Origin: Brienomyrus brachyistius | Taxonomy: Eukaryota > Chordata > Actinopteri > Osteoglossiformes > Mormyridae | NCBI RefSeq assembly: GCF_023856365.1 | Contig: NC_064536.1 | Coordinates: 36,014,776 to 36,078,775, forward strand | Direction of reading: 5' to 3' | Length of the DNA: 64,000 nt | In this document: positions 45,897 to 55,700 of the stretch, piece after piece | How positions within the stretch are numbered: the stretch's first letter is position 1 | How the letters are laid out: each line of letters opens with the position of its first letter | Notes under the pieces: model-generated | The model's database searches: none | Seen by the model: only the letters and a program-made list of their open reading frames with translations | Told to the model about the DNA's origin: nothing | Translations under genes and position numbers: made by a program

Positions 45897-46119
45897 TTTT
45901 TTCTAACTGGCGCGTTGTTTGACAGTTCCTCTTCATTGGTTGTCCTGCAATTTGATTGGATGGACGCTGTTGGCTCAAAACAACGTGGATCTAATTTGAT
46001 TGGATGTTGTGCCGACAGCAAATACACACACAGACGCACACATACACACAATGAAAGATACAGAACGTTCCTTAATAACATACTTTTTAATCTTTGGGTT
46101 TTGGGGAAAGCAGCAAGTA

Positions 46120-46275
46120 TTGTCAAGTCAAAAGGCTCAAGTCCAAGTGAAGTCACGAGTCATTGATGTTAAAGTCCAAGTCGAGTTGCAAGTCTCTTTA
46201 TGTTTTGTTGTCAAGTCGAGTCTAAAGTCATCAAATTCATGACTCGAGTCTGACTCGAGTCCAAGTCATGTAACT
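46120..46275. repeat. hAT right sub-terminal AAGTC repeats
   Basis: Dense AAGTC, GAGTC and CTCGAGTC motifs mirror those at 32524-32710, next to the terminal inverted repeat. Confidence 0.7.
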
Positions 46276-46299
46276 CGAGTCCACACTTCTGGCTGGATA

Positions 46300-46490
46300 T
46301 AAAGAACTGTCTGATGTCACGAGTTAAGTGTCATAAAAGGTCAGTAGTGCTGTATGCGACTGAGGGCGCAACAGTCTTTGACCATGGCTAAAAGATATTG
46401 TGTTAATATTGCAAGAACTTTTAAGTTTGTACTGTTACGTTTACATACTAAAGAGTTTGGAAGTTAAACAAAGTCTCGTGTCAAATACTT
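46300..46490 (+). repeat. BEL 3' LTR, remaining part
   Basis: This directly follows the second hAT duplication, so it should continue the LTR begun at 32017. The end near 46490 is a guess from CGTGTCAAATACTT resembling ACGTGGATACTTCA in the 5' copy. Confidence 0.5.
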
Positions 46491-46499
46491 TCTCTCAGA

Positions 46500-47180
46500 A
46501 AGATAATAGTGGAATATTAGAACCGCACTAACAGCGGCCATCCTCAGACACAACCACCAATCCACGACAATGGTTGGAAGGCAGCAGGCCCCAATGAATG
46601 CTACACTGGTCCACAGCAGCAAAAGACCCAACCAGATCAGTGGAAGAATCAGTGCTACCCTCATAGATGCCAACCAAAACTGATGGTCAGTTGAACAGCC
46701 ATGGAGACAGGTTGGGGAACCAATCCCCCAATTCAGGCTGTCCCCCAAGATCTCAAGGAGTTCAAGGCAGAAATATCACAACAAAAGAAGGACTTATGTA
46801 CCGGACTCAAAGCCCGGGCAAACCACTAATGAAGATGAGTCAATCTTGCTCCAATTATTGTGTGATTTCTTCACACAGCATCCACTCAAAAGTCCAGAGG
46901 ATCTTTGAGAGTAAAGTCCAAGGTGACTAGGCTGGTGCCAAAAATCATGCAGAATCCCACAAGAATCACCTAAACCTGATCAAGAAATACCAAGCACAGG
47001 GAAGGCCTGGAAAACCCACCAACCAAGCTCTGCTAGACAGTGTTCAGGACAAAGTCAACAATTATGGATAAGCCACATTCGAGTGAGAAAGGGGACAAAT
47101 ATCAATATGAAATCCCATCCAAGCTCCCAATAAAGAAAACCAAAACAGAAAGAGAAGAAAAGATGGTCGCAGATAGGGTA
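46500..47180 (+). pseudogene. gag: Probable gag C-terminal remnant, separated from 24109-24625 by the BEL element
   Basis: Broken plus-strand frames give Gln/Asn/Pro-rich, basic text (NGWKAAGPNECYTGPQ, DLKEFKAEISQQKKD, VTRLVPKIMQNPTRI) like the nucleocapsid end of fish ERV-type gag proteins. It lies just beyond the BEL 3' LTR, as expected if the BEL landed inside this gag. Multiple stops. The link to 24109-24625 is inference. Confidence 0.4.
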
Positions 47181-47678
47181 GACCCAGGCGGTGCACTTGA
47201 CTTCTGATATTTGGCTGACCTTGCTTGCTTGCTATTTGGTCTTTGTTTAAAGTTAAGTGTAATGTCTGTTGTCTGTTAGTTGTAGTGTTAGGAATAAATG
47301 CATATTTATATAACACTGGGCATCAAATATTAACTTTTTTCTGCTTCTGAAATAAAAAGTGGTGTTCTTAAAGGAGTTTTTGCTGCTGAATTCAAATCTG
47401 ACTTCAGTTTCTTTCTAGCACGTACAGTTTTTGAGAAAAACAGAAATGAAATTTTGATCAATCTATAAATAGTAATTTTCCCCAGCTTACACGTCTGGAA
47501 ACACTGCACAACACTTTTTTTGATAAGTTATGCTTCCTGGAAAGTTTTTGCTGATTGAGACAGGTACCTGTTGGATATGCACAAATAAAATTTTGGTTTT
47601 GCTGCATCATGTAGGAACTCTGAGAAATAGATGGCTAACCCTTTACCAGAAATAACATATTTAATCACTATTATGTTA
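47181..47678. other. Unassigned AT-rich DNA
   Basis: No gene is recognised. AATAAA occurs at about 47294, and the stretch separates the plus-strand gag remnant from the env-position frames of the minus-strand ERV. The 3' LTR of that ERV was not found here. Confidence 0.4.
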
Positions 47679-48457
47679 TTAAGTACACATGCATACAGAT
47701 GTTAAAGGTAGGAGCAAATGATATTTTGAAACCTGATGACTGTTGTACAAGGAATTCCCTAATTCGAACATACCTCCCAGATCCCCAAGTATACTTAGTT
47801 TTTTTCGCTTCTCAGCCATCCCTCTGAGTCCTAATTCCTCCCATTCTTTCTGCATTATGACATCAAATGGTTTGCTAATGCTAGGCTCGTCTTTGCAGGC
47901 ATCAATTAGTTGTGTGTTTAAATCATTCAGATCCATCACAACTGTTACAAATTCCCATTGTACATTGTTAATTTATGTGTAGGGTGGAGGAACAGTGATT
48001 ATTCCGTTGACTGGCATGGGCCACATCTTGGGACACCGTTCCTCGCACCTTTGTTCCTGATTCATTCCCCACCCCAGCTTACAATTACATTTAAAGTTCC
48101 CAATTGCATTGATGCAAATTTGGTTGAGACCACAAGGTGGCTTACTTCCTCTGCACTCATCAATGTCCTCACAACTACTAACTCCATTTCCCATCAGTCC
48201 TGCAGAGCGGTGGCATTGTTCGTGTCCAAGGGAAGTCTTTGAACATGTGGAATTTGCATGGCATGTCACGTTGTAGTCATTGTACCGGAGGTATGCTGTC
48301 CATTGTCATGCACCATACATCTGCTTGCTGTGTCGCTGCAGTCCGCAAGTGCAAAGCATACCATGAGTAGGAAGGACCGGATGAGCCCCCCTTGATCGTT
48401 TCTCCTCTGTGTCATGACTTGATGCGATGGAAACCTGAAAAACATCAAGTGCAGCAT
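47679..48457 (-). pseudogene. env: Env-position frames with EGF-like domains
   Basis: Minus-strand frames 48457-48266, 48269-47973 and 47939-47679 follow the integrase. The first has a signal-peptide-like stretch (SFLLMVCFALADC). The second has Cys-rich text ending in a calcium-binding EGF pattern: DIDEC, then six Cys spaced 6-5-8-1-11, with CINAIGNFKC. The third has a basic KRKK stretch followed by a Gly-rich hydrophobic SILGDLGG, which would fit the cleavage/fusion-peptide border of a retroviral envelope, though the site is degraded. Frameshifts and the loss of the rest make it non-functional. A captured host EGF protein is an alternative. Confidence 0.5.
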
Positions 48458-48499
48458 TTATTCTTATGTCAGGTTAACATCTTGGATTTTTATACAATT

Positions 48500-49634
48500 T
48501 GCATTGGTCAGCATGGAACCATCTGTATACTGGTTCTTTCTCAGCCTAAGCTTGAGATTGCCCTCTCCATAGGTATCCACAATTTCATGTGGTCCTGTCC
48601 AATATTCATCCCAAGGTCCTTTCTGGAGGTAATTTTTGACCAATACCTGCTCCCCTATTTCAGATTTGTGGATGCTGGGTTTTACAGCATCATCCCATCG
48701 TTTCTTTTTTTCCCTGGTGGGCTACTCACATATTGTGCGCAGCAAACAGATGTCCTCTGGACATCTTTCAGAAACTGGTCATGTCAGCACATCTCCCATG
48801 TTGGGATGCAACAAGGGCATCTTCCTGCCTGTCATCAGTTCATGAGGGCTAATGCCAGTACTCTTACTGCTGGTGGTCCTTACGGCCATTAGGATTCCTG
48901 GTAGGTGGCGACACCAGTCCTGCCCAGCATCTAGGACAGCCTTTTTCAAGGCTGTCTTCAGAGTCCTGTTCATTCTCTCCACCACTCCAGATGACTGAGG
49001 GTGGTAGGGTATGTGCCACTTTTGTATGATTCCCAGAATTTCACAAAGATCTTTTATAATTTGGCATGTGAAGTGTGTGCCTCAGTCACTTTCCAATCTG
49101 TGTGGAAATCCTCATCTTGAAAATACCTGTTCCCATAATACTCGGGCCGTGGCTGCAGCTGTGCAGTTCTTGATTGGGAATGCCTCAATCCATTTGCTAA
49201 AAGCATCTACAACCAGGCAGTGGTACCCCCCTTTGGCAGGTGGCAATGGTCCCATATAATCAATTTGAAGGTTTACCCATGGTCCTTCAACTACCAAGCG
49301 CTGTCCCAACAAGGGCTTAAGCATATATTGGCTGGGGTCTATCTGTGCACTGATTATGCATCGATCACAAACTTCCTGTATAGTTTGCCTGATCCCTGGC
49401 CACCAGTGGGAACCCTGCACCATTTCTAACAATTTCCTTGCAGCTGCGTGCCCATTGACCTTATGCATATATTTGACAATCTGCTTTCTCAGGGAACTGG
49501 GGGTAACTGAATGGGGGCCAGGCTTTGTGCTAAACTTTGTCACACTAAGAAATGGGAACAAACTGGAACACAGGCAGGAAGAAGAGGGGGCTTCGGCCCT
49601 TCTCATAGTGTAAGTAAAATTAGAAAAGCATAAG
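48500..49634 (-). pseudogene. pol: ERV integrase, broken
   Basis: The minus-strand frame 49600-49112 has the zinc-binding HKVNGHAAARKL and CDRCI, and the first catalytic Asp in LQIDYMGPLPPAK. A frame change near 49110 follows. The frame from 48985 gives the third catalytic region (MVERMNRTLK) and the SPHELMTGR motif. It stops before the C-terminal domain is complete. The first residues of the open frame starting at 49693 come from the adjacent solo LTR. Confidence 0.8.
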
Positions 49635-49639
49635 GTGCA

Positions 49640-49932
49640 TGTCATGCCCGGCTCGTCCGCTCCTCCTGTGTGCCACGCCCCCTGATTACCCACGTGTTTT
49701 CTCCCGATTGTACCCAGCTGTATCTAGTTAATTTGCTCAGTCCTGTGTATTTCAGTCCGTGTCTTACCTGAGTCCATTGTCTGTCATTGATGTTAGTCGC
49801 GTCAGATGTTCCCTGCCTCCGTTCCCCCAAATCCTTTATTAAATCCCCGTTTTCCCCATAATTCGCCTGTCTGCCTGCTTCCTGTCTGCTCGCCTGCCCG
49901 TCCGCCTTACCTGCTTCCAGCCTCGCATGACA
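49640..49932 (+). repeat. Solo LTR (family A), copy 2
   Basis: TGTCATGCCCGGCTCGTCCG to CTCGCATGACA, with perfect 5-bp duplications GTGCA (49635-49639 and 49933-49937). Same family as 28577-28860 but visibly diverged. Inserted in the ERV pol. Confidence 0.92.
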
Positions 49933-50049
49933 GTGCATTATCAGGGTCATGGTGACATTACGCTTATGCTTGACCTGCGGGGCCTAACAATGGAGGGGGT
50001 CGCTGACACTGCCACTTTGCAACATAACAGGATAAGATAAAAGGAAAAG

Positions 50050-50278
50050 GGGGTGGGTACTAATGCCAGTATTGTCAAAACAAGAGCTGTATGTCACGAG
50101 AGTGGAAAGACACCAAGAACAGTAGACGTCCTAAACGGGGTATAAAAGCTAGACACAGACAACAGGGAGCTGAGCTTCGTTCGGTATGTACTATTTGTGC
50201 ATCTGAGTGTGGCTCCCGGATCACGATCTGATCTATGCTTGGAATAAAGAGAGCTGACAACCATCCTTCGCCTCACGT
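50050..50278 (+). repeat. LTR-like insert with TATA and polyadenylation signals
   Basis: A purine tract (AAAAGGAAAAGGGGG at about 50039), then GGGGTATAAAAGC (about 50137) and GGAATAAAGAG (about 50241), give a plus-strand promoter and polyA layout opposite to the ERV. The borders and duplications are unclear. A GTGCA at 50279 is suggestive only. Confidence 0.5.
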
Positions 50279-51116
50279 GTGCATCTTTTCCTCATCAACG
50301 GACTCGGTGGAGTCTAACTCCAACATAACCCATCGTTCAGTTGGTTTGCTGTGAATGAGAAGCCCCTCTCTATTGGCTAGGCATTCTCGTTCTTTTTCAT
50401 AGGCTGGAGGCAAAACAATCCCTTCATTCAATGCTTTTTGCACTGCTTCAATTTCAAGGTCCTTTTTCTGCAATAAGACTAAGTCTACAGGAGTCCCTGG
50501 CTTAGCAACTGCAGCCATCTTAGTAAGTGGCTCCTCTGCACAGGGGTCCCCATGTTTAGCAGCCTTCTTTGCTAATTGATCAACATAATTGTTGTGGTCT
50601 CCCTGGGGAGTTTTCCCTGGAGCCTGATGGGGTTTTCACCTTTGTAATGCAAATTCGATCTGGTTCCTGAGCAGCTATCTACCAAATCTGTTGCAGGCTA
50701 TTGTGATGCACTATCGGCTTTCCATCTGCAGTGCAGAACCCTCTCTGTTGCCATAATGCAAGATACTCAGTTAGAGCATGCACTACAAAAGCACTATCTG
50801 AATGGACATGTATTGGCCCCTGATACTTTTCAACTGCTGTTAGTACAGCCATGACCTCAGCCTTCTGTGCTGAATCACTTGGAGGACATTTAATTAATGT
50901 CTCCTCCCCTAGTTCAGGTGCCCAAAAGGCACAGCCTGTCCAGTACTGACCATCCTCCCAGTACCTGGAACCATCAACATACAACTGTATGTTATCGGTT
51001 TTTCCAGAAAGTCTAAAAATTCCCTTTGGATTTGTGTTTCTTACTTCTCCACAGTCATGCGGCTCTCTATCGTGCATGAGTGAGTTTGGTAGACAATGGG
51101 AAGATGAATATTTCAC
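50279..51116 (-). pseudogene. pol: ERV pol, RNase H and connection
   Basis: The minus-strand frame 51116-50679 reads QLYVDGSRYWEDGQYWTGCA with the first RNase H Asp, KAEVMAVLTAV with the Glu, and HVHSDSAFVVHAL with the next Asp. The frame 50518-50273 continues to the linker before integrase (VLLQKKDLEIEAVQKAL). Frame breaks between 50679 and 50520 disable it. Confidence 0.8.
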
Positions 51117-51374
51117 TCTGATGGTTAACTGAGATTAACAGCCGGCCCATCTACCTACCCTTTGTGGTGATACCCCTTTGATCTGGCCTTGGAGCAGTAG
51201 CTTGATTGGTGTGTGTGGGGTTTGGAGGTCTAACTCATTGAATCCCACTATGTGCTCTGTGACTCCTAATAAATGCCCAGTGTACTCCTAAAAAATGTTT
51301 AGTATACCTGTCAAACCCTCTCTCCACTCTGTTGGTAGTGTACTTCCTGGAGCAGAACTGCTGATAACGCCTGT

Positions 51375-52325
51375 TCAGTAGCTGCCACCTGAATTGAAAA
51401 AAGGCTTCTCACTGTCTGGATTTCTAAGGGCAGAGGCTGTCATTAAGGCCTTTTTCAGTGTTTCAAAAGACTCTTGGTCTTTTGGAGTCCAATCTAGGTC
51501 CTCTGTCTTACTTCTCTTTCCTTTCAGATGGTCATATAATGGGGCAGCTATTTCTGCAAAACCCTCCATGAAGTCTCTGCAAAAACCTACAATGCCCAGG
51601 AATGACCTTAATGTTGTTGCTGTGTTTGGCCTTGGCAACTTCTGCACCACTGCTACCTTCTGTGGGTCTGGTGTTCGACCCTCCTCAGTTATTTGGACAC
51701 CAAGGCATTTTACTTCCAACACAAATAACTAGGCCTTTTTTGGGTTCAGTTTCAGCCCTGCTTTTTTCACGATGTCTAATACCTCCTCCAGAAGCTCAAA
51801 ATGCTCCATTTCTGTCTGGATCAACAAGTCATCTACATATTGAACAACCTGCTCCGGTTTGCTCACGACCTTTAATATGTCAGCCATACACTGGTGAAAC
51901 AGTGTTGGTGAGTTGTGGAAACCCTGTGGTAAAACAACCCATGTGTACTGCTTTTCTCGAAAGGTAAAAGCAAATGTATACTGGCTGTCAGGATGCACTG
52001 GAATTGACCAGAATTCATTGGACACATCCAGAGTGGAGTATATTTTTGATGTGCTTCGTAAACAAGCCATTATGTTTGGGATCCTTCCCACCACCGCAGC
52101 CGCGGAAGGTGTAGCATTTATCTGTCTGTAATCAATAGTCAGCCTCCATGAACCATCAGGTTTCCTTACAGGCCACACAGGTGAGTTGACTGTGGATACA
52201 CATGTCCTTAGGGCACCTTGGTCGAGCAGAGAATCAATAACATGAGGAATGTCTGTTTCTGCATCTGTAGGATATTTATATTGTCTTTGCGCTGAGGGGT
52301 CATCCCCTTGAACGTGCACTTCCAC
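51375..52325 (-). pseudogene. pol: ERV pol, reverse transcriptase
   Basis: The frame 52325-51729 gives SPVWPVRKPDGSWRLTIDYR, STLDVSNEFWSIPV, VVLPQGFHNSPTLFHQ and the catalytic VVQYVDDLLIQTE (about 51830-51850). A stop at about 51729 interrupts it. The next frame (51722-51375) holds the thumb (LGVQITEEGRTPDPQKV, LRSFLGIVGFCRDF). LPQGF with YVDD is the class I (gamma/epsilon) pattern. Confidence 0.85.
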
Positions 52326-52508
52326 ATTTTTGACTCTCCCACAGTCATGTTTATGTCTGGCCTACACACCTTCGTGTTGCTACAATATCTCTGCTAGTTT
52401 CTGGTTGCCTGTTCTCAAAAGGTCTGGCATGTCATATGTTAAAACACCCTTTACAGTAGCTACTGGGTGCCTGTCTGGGATGACAACATAATCGGTATCT
52501 CCCTCACC

Positions 52509-52790
52509 TTACCAAAGTGTTTGGCTAGCCAGATCAACAATGTAATTGTTGTCTTTCATCACATCTGCCCCAAGAATGGAGTCCTCATGCGTCTTTGACA
52601 TCCAAACTTTCATTACAATTGGATGACCACCAATCTGTGCTTGTATGGGAACAGACTGTTTTTCCATTAGCACTCCACTACCAACCCCAATTAATTCTGT
52701 TGTTTTACCAATGGTGGGAAAATCCAAAATGAGTGAGGGTGATTGCAGCTCCTGTGTCTACTAACCATTTGTCACAGTGGCCTCTAACTG
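52509..52790 (-). pseudogene. pro: ERV protease
   Basis: On the minus strand LVDTGAAITL (about 52763-52734) is the retropepsin active site. A frameshift near 52728 leads to the frame 52727-52509, with IGVGSGVLMEK, GGHPIVMKVWMSK and SILGADVMK, the C-terminal half. It lies between gag and RT as expected. Confidence 0.75.
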
Positions 52791-52849
52791 CAACTTCAAC
52801 ACGAGGTCTGCCAAATCTATCAGATTCCAAATCACCCACCTTTCTAATA

Positions 52850-53057
52850 GAAGCCAGACATCCCTATTGTTTCAAATACACATTCTCCTTGGACTTGACA
52901 TTTGAGTCAGGCAATCTGAGCATCACCCTGAGCCATCAGTTGTTTCATTTTATTTAGCAGTCTATTCATATCCTCTGATGGGGTTGATTCCGGCTTATCC
53001 CTGGATCCCTCTCCTCCCTGCACTCTTGGTTTAGGCCCATATCGAAATGGTGCAACT
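52850..53057 (-). pseudogene. gag: ERV gag, C-terminal end
   Basis: The minus-strand reading APFRYGPKPRVQGGEGSRDK followed by MNRLLNKMKQLMAQGDAQIA is a basic, nucleocapsid-like end just before the protease. No zinc knuckle is seen. The piggyBac insertion at TTAA (53058-53061) separates it from the gag start at 56827. Confidence 0.5.
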
Positions 53058-53061
53058 TTAA

Positions 53062-55700
53062 CACTAGAATTCCTGGAAAAATGAGGCTCTCCTCACAAGG
53101 AGCCCAGCCTCTTACTCCCCTCACAAGCTGCCCGCCCCCTCTCCATCCCCCAACCTGAAGTCACTTCTTCAACTCAGGTCTGCACTAAAGAGTTTATCTA
53201 GTGATGTGTTGTAAGGATGCACATGTTTTGATACATAATAATTTGAAATACAGTGGAATCCCCAAATATACTACGGTAACTGTGGTGTCAATTACACAAA
53301 TATATTTGATATAGCAAATACATATATTTTGATGTATGTTCTATGTCTACAAACTATATGTGTAAATTTATGATGAAATAACAAATGTTAGGTTTTGTGG
53401 ACAACCTCATACACGTGCATGCATGTGCATTTCTGATGTAAACACTTCATGTGGCACATGGGAAAAAGTTGCATCATTGATTCATGAGTACAAGCTGCAG
53501 GAATATTGACAAAGAATGTGTTAATTTCAAGTATCAGATGGTATAAAGAGCATGTGTGTGTATGATAGAGAGTCCGTGCCATTCAAGTGGAACATACACA
53601 TTTATTACACAAAATAAGCACATACACAAAAGATACAAAACCTTTTCTATCCACTAACAGTCGTCACACACCCAAGGACCCTCCTTCCTACACTTGCGAC
53701 AGGTGTACCTGTCACACTGCACACATCTCTCTGTACTGTGGTTCCTATTACAGTGACGGAGCACCTGACACTGAGTCCTCTTTCCAGTGGCAAGCTGAGG
53801 AACAGAAGCTTGTCTAAGCTGTGTCTTCATTTCTTTTTCAATCTCTTTTTCTTGCATAAATCGACGCCGAAGTTCCTCTGCAAGGTGGGCCATGAACACT
53901 CGTCTTTTCTCTGTGGATCCTGTACATGCCTTGTACAGAATGTGGGCGTTCATCGCTGCCAGGTCAAGGATGTTGTAGAACACGGCAACTGGCCACCGGC
54001 GTGTTCCTGCACGCACCGTGTACGCACGCACCTTCTGGTCCATGATGTCGACACCACACTAAAAAAAAAATAGAGAGAGACTCGTGTTACATTTTGAATC
54101 AATTTACATGTATAGTACATATAAAAAAATGAAGTACCTTCACATACCTTCATACAGTTGTAGTCTGTGACCGTGTTTGGTTTTTCTTTCCGATCCATGC
54201 CGATCTCCACGTTCCGGTGAAAGGTGCTCAGAATGCAGACAGACTTCTTCTTTTTGGGTGCATACACTGTCAGAATAACAGAGCCTGTTCTAAACACTTG
54301 TGTGGATAATTCCTTGAGTCTTGACACATCTTTAGCCTGAGGTGGAAGTTCCCGTCGTTTCTTATTTATGGTGCCAAGCAGAGTCGTGTTGCGCTTCAGT
54401 AGTCGGTTAGCCAGAGACAGAGATGTGAAAAAGTTGTCGGTTGTAACAGTTCTGCCCTTGTCCAGATATGGTTCCATGAGCTTTGTGACGACATTCTCAG
54501 AAAGTCTTTCTCCCGTGGGACGACTGGGATCTTTTCCCAAGTACGGACTAGCGTTGCACATGTACTTGGTCTGTAAATCAGCTGCAATCCAAAACTTGAT
54601 ACCAAATTTATCAGGCTTTGTAGCAATGTATTGCAAGAAAGGACAACAGACCTTGGTCGGAAACAGCTGCTCGTCGACAGTAAGATGCTGGCCTGGGTTG
54701 TAACTTGAAATACAGTTACGAATGAAACGTTGCCAGATGTCTGAAATTGCTGCAAATCTGTCAGTTTTTGCTCGTTCTGCACGGGTGTCCTTGTTATCAA
54801 AGCGCAAATATCTCATGATTGCTTGGTAGCGGTCACGGGACATTGTATTCCTGATTGCTGGCACCAGAAATAATTCAGACCAGGCATCAACCACTGCACC
54901 AACTGGGCTTGTCGTTGCTTTCGTGAACAAAATTGATATGAATGCCATCAGCTCGCAGAGAGAAAGGGTCCAGCTGGGGTCTGTTCTGCAGCCTTCATGG
55001 ACCGTGCAATCCCTGATGGTCATCAGCATCCCTATGTCGATCAAACACAGAAAACTCTGCAGTCGGCTTGTGATTCTACTCTGTAGGAAGATAAATGAAT
55101 AAAGGTAAATATACACAGTAAATGTCATTCTGAATTGTCTTTATATAAAGAACAAGAAAAAGCATAATCATAGGAACTTTGCATGATACCTTGGCGTGCT
55201 CTGTAGGCCCTGCTGTCTCACTGAAGGAAAAGCATGCAGAGGGATCACTGGCAGGGAGACGTCCAACATCTTCTTTTTCCCAAACAGTGCCATCTTTAGC
55301 CTTCATGCAAAGTCCACCGGCAGTGTCCTTCTGAATTACCACATGTTTCTTGCGGGGAGGGCTGCTGTTCTCTTTATCTAATGTACCATCCTCGTCATCT
55401 GCTGACATGGCCGAGTGCCCATCTGTATCCGTATCTTCATCTTCTTCAACAATTAAAGTGAGTTCTTCGCCACCATCAGAGTCACAATCATTCATTGTAT
55501 TCAGGATGGCCAAAGCTTCCGAAGGGGTGTACTGCTTCTTGTTTGCCATCGCAGTGCCTGTTCACTCCACACAGTACCAAGAAGAAATCAATTGATTAAC
55601 CTGGATCTATGTGTCAACTTTTATTCTGTTACATCAGAACATGCCCACAGCCACGCCCACAGACTGAGTAATTAGCACTTTTGAGTGCTCATAACTGCAC
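53062..55700 (-). mobile_element. piggyBac transposon, transposase apparently intact
   Basis: The left border is TTAA (53058-53061) followed by CACTAGAATTCC, as in piggyBac ends. The right border was not found and is set roughly. The element carries a three-exon transposase (53654-55549) with no internal stop and lies inside the minus-strand ERV gag. It is the best preserved DNA transposon here. Confidence 0.8.
53654..55549 (-). CDS. piggyBac transposase, three exons, 565 aa
   Basis: Exons are 55549-55190, 55080-54148 and 54058-53654. Donors CCAAG|GTATCA and TGAAG|GTATGT and acceptors CTTCCTACAG| and TTTTTTTTAG| are all phase 0. They total 1698 nt with no internal stop. Exon 1 is acidic with a basic patch. 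Exon 2 holds the DDE_Tnp_1_7 core, with Asp in LTVDEQLFPTK and in TVTTDNFFTSL. The exon 2/3 junction forms NCMKCGVDIMDQ, giving the last two conserved Asp. Exon 3 ends in a Cys-rich finger (CVQCDRYTCRKC and CDDC) typical of piggyBac. The protein could cut and paste DNA at TTAA. Whether it is expressed is unknown; the A-rich acceptor is weak by eye. Confidence 0.87.

Larger units (their letters stand above)
32512..46291 (-). mobile_element. hAT transposon, 13.8 kb, carrying a giant palindromic insertion
   Basis: The ends are CAGAGGTGGGACCAAGTC at 32512 and, in reverse complement, CAGAAGTGTGGACTCGAG at 46291. They are flanked by 8-bp duplications GCCGGATA (32504-32511) and GCTGGATA (46292-46299), one mismatch, as expected for hAT. 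Both sub-terminal regions are packed with AAGTC/GACTT motifs. A three-exon transposase (minus strand) lies at 45745-45896, 33694-35078 and 33122-33522. Without the insertions (35098-35518 and 35704-45539) the element would be about 3.5 kb, a normal hAT size. Confidence 0.88.
24626..46490 (+). mobile_element. BEL/Pao retrotransposon, heavily interrupted
   Basis: It starts TGTTAGAGCCATAGTATAGG at 24626. The same sequence restarts at 32017 after a GGGGCCGGGCA tract as the 3' LTR. Between them lie gag with two zinc knuckles, protease, RT, RNase H and integrase in BEL order. Insertions inside it: CR1 (26420-27475), solo LTR (28577-28860), SINE (about 32085-32440) and the hAT (32512-46291). Without these it would be about 6.5 kb. 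The right end is estimated at 46490 from weak similarity to the 5' LTR end and is uncertain. Confidence 0.8.

Noticed and set aside
46464..46748. Minus-strand frame with long hydrophobic runs, at first read as an envelope membrane anchor
   Set aside because: The plus strand of the same DNA reads as Gln/Asn-rich gag-like text next to the BEL border; the antisense of such text is often hydrophobic. Its position also lies past unassigned DNA, not joined to the env-position frames.
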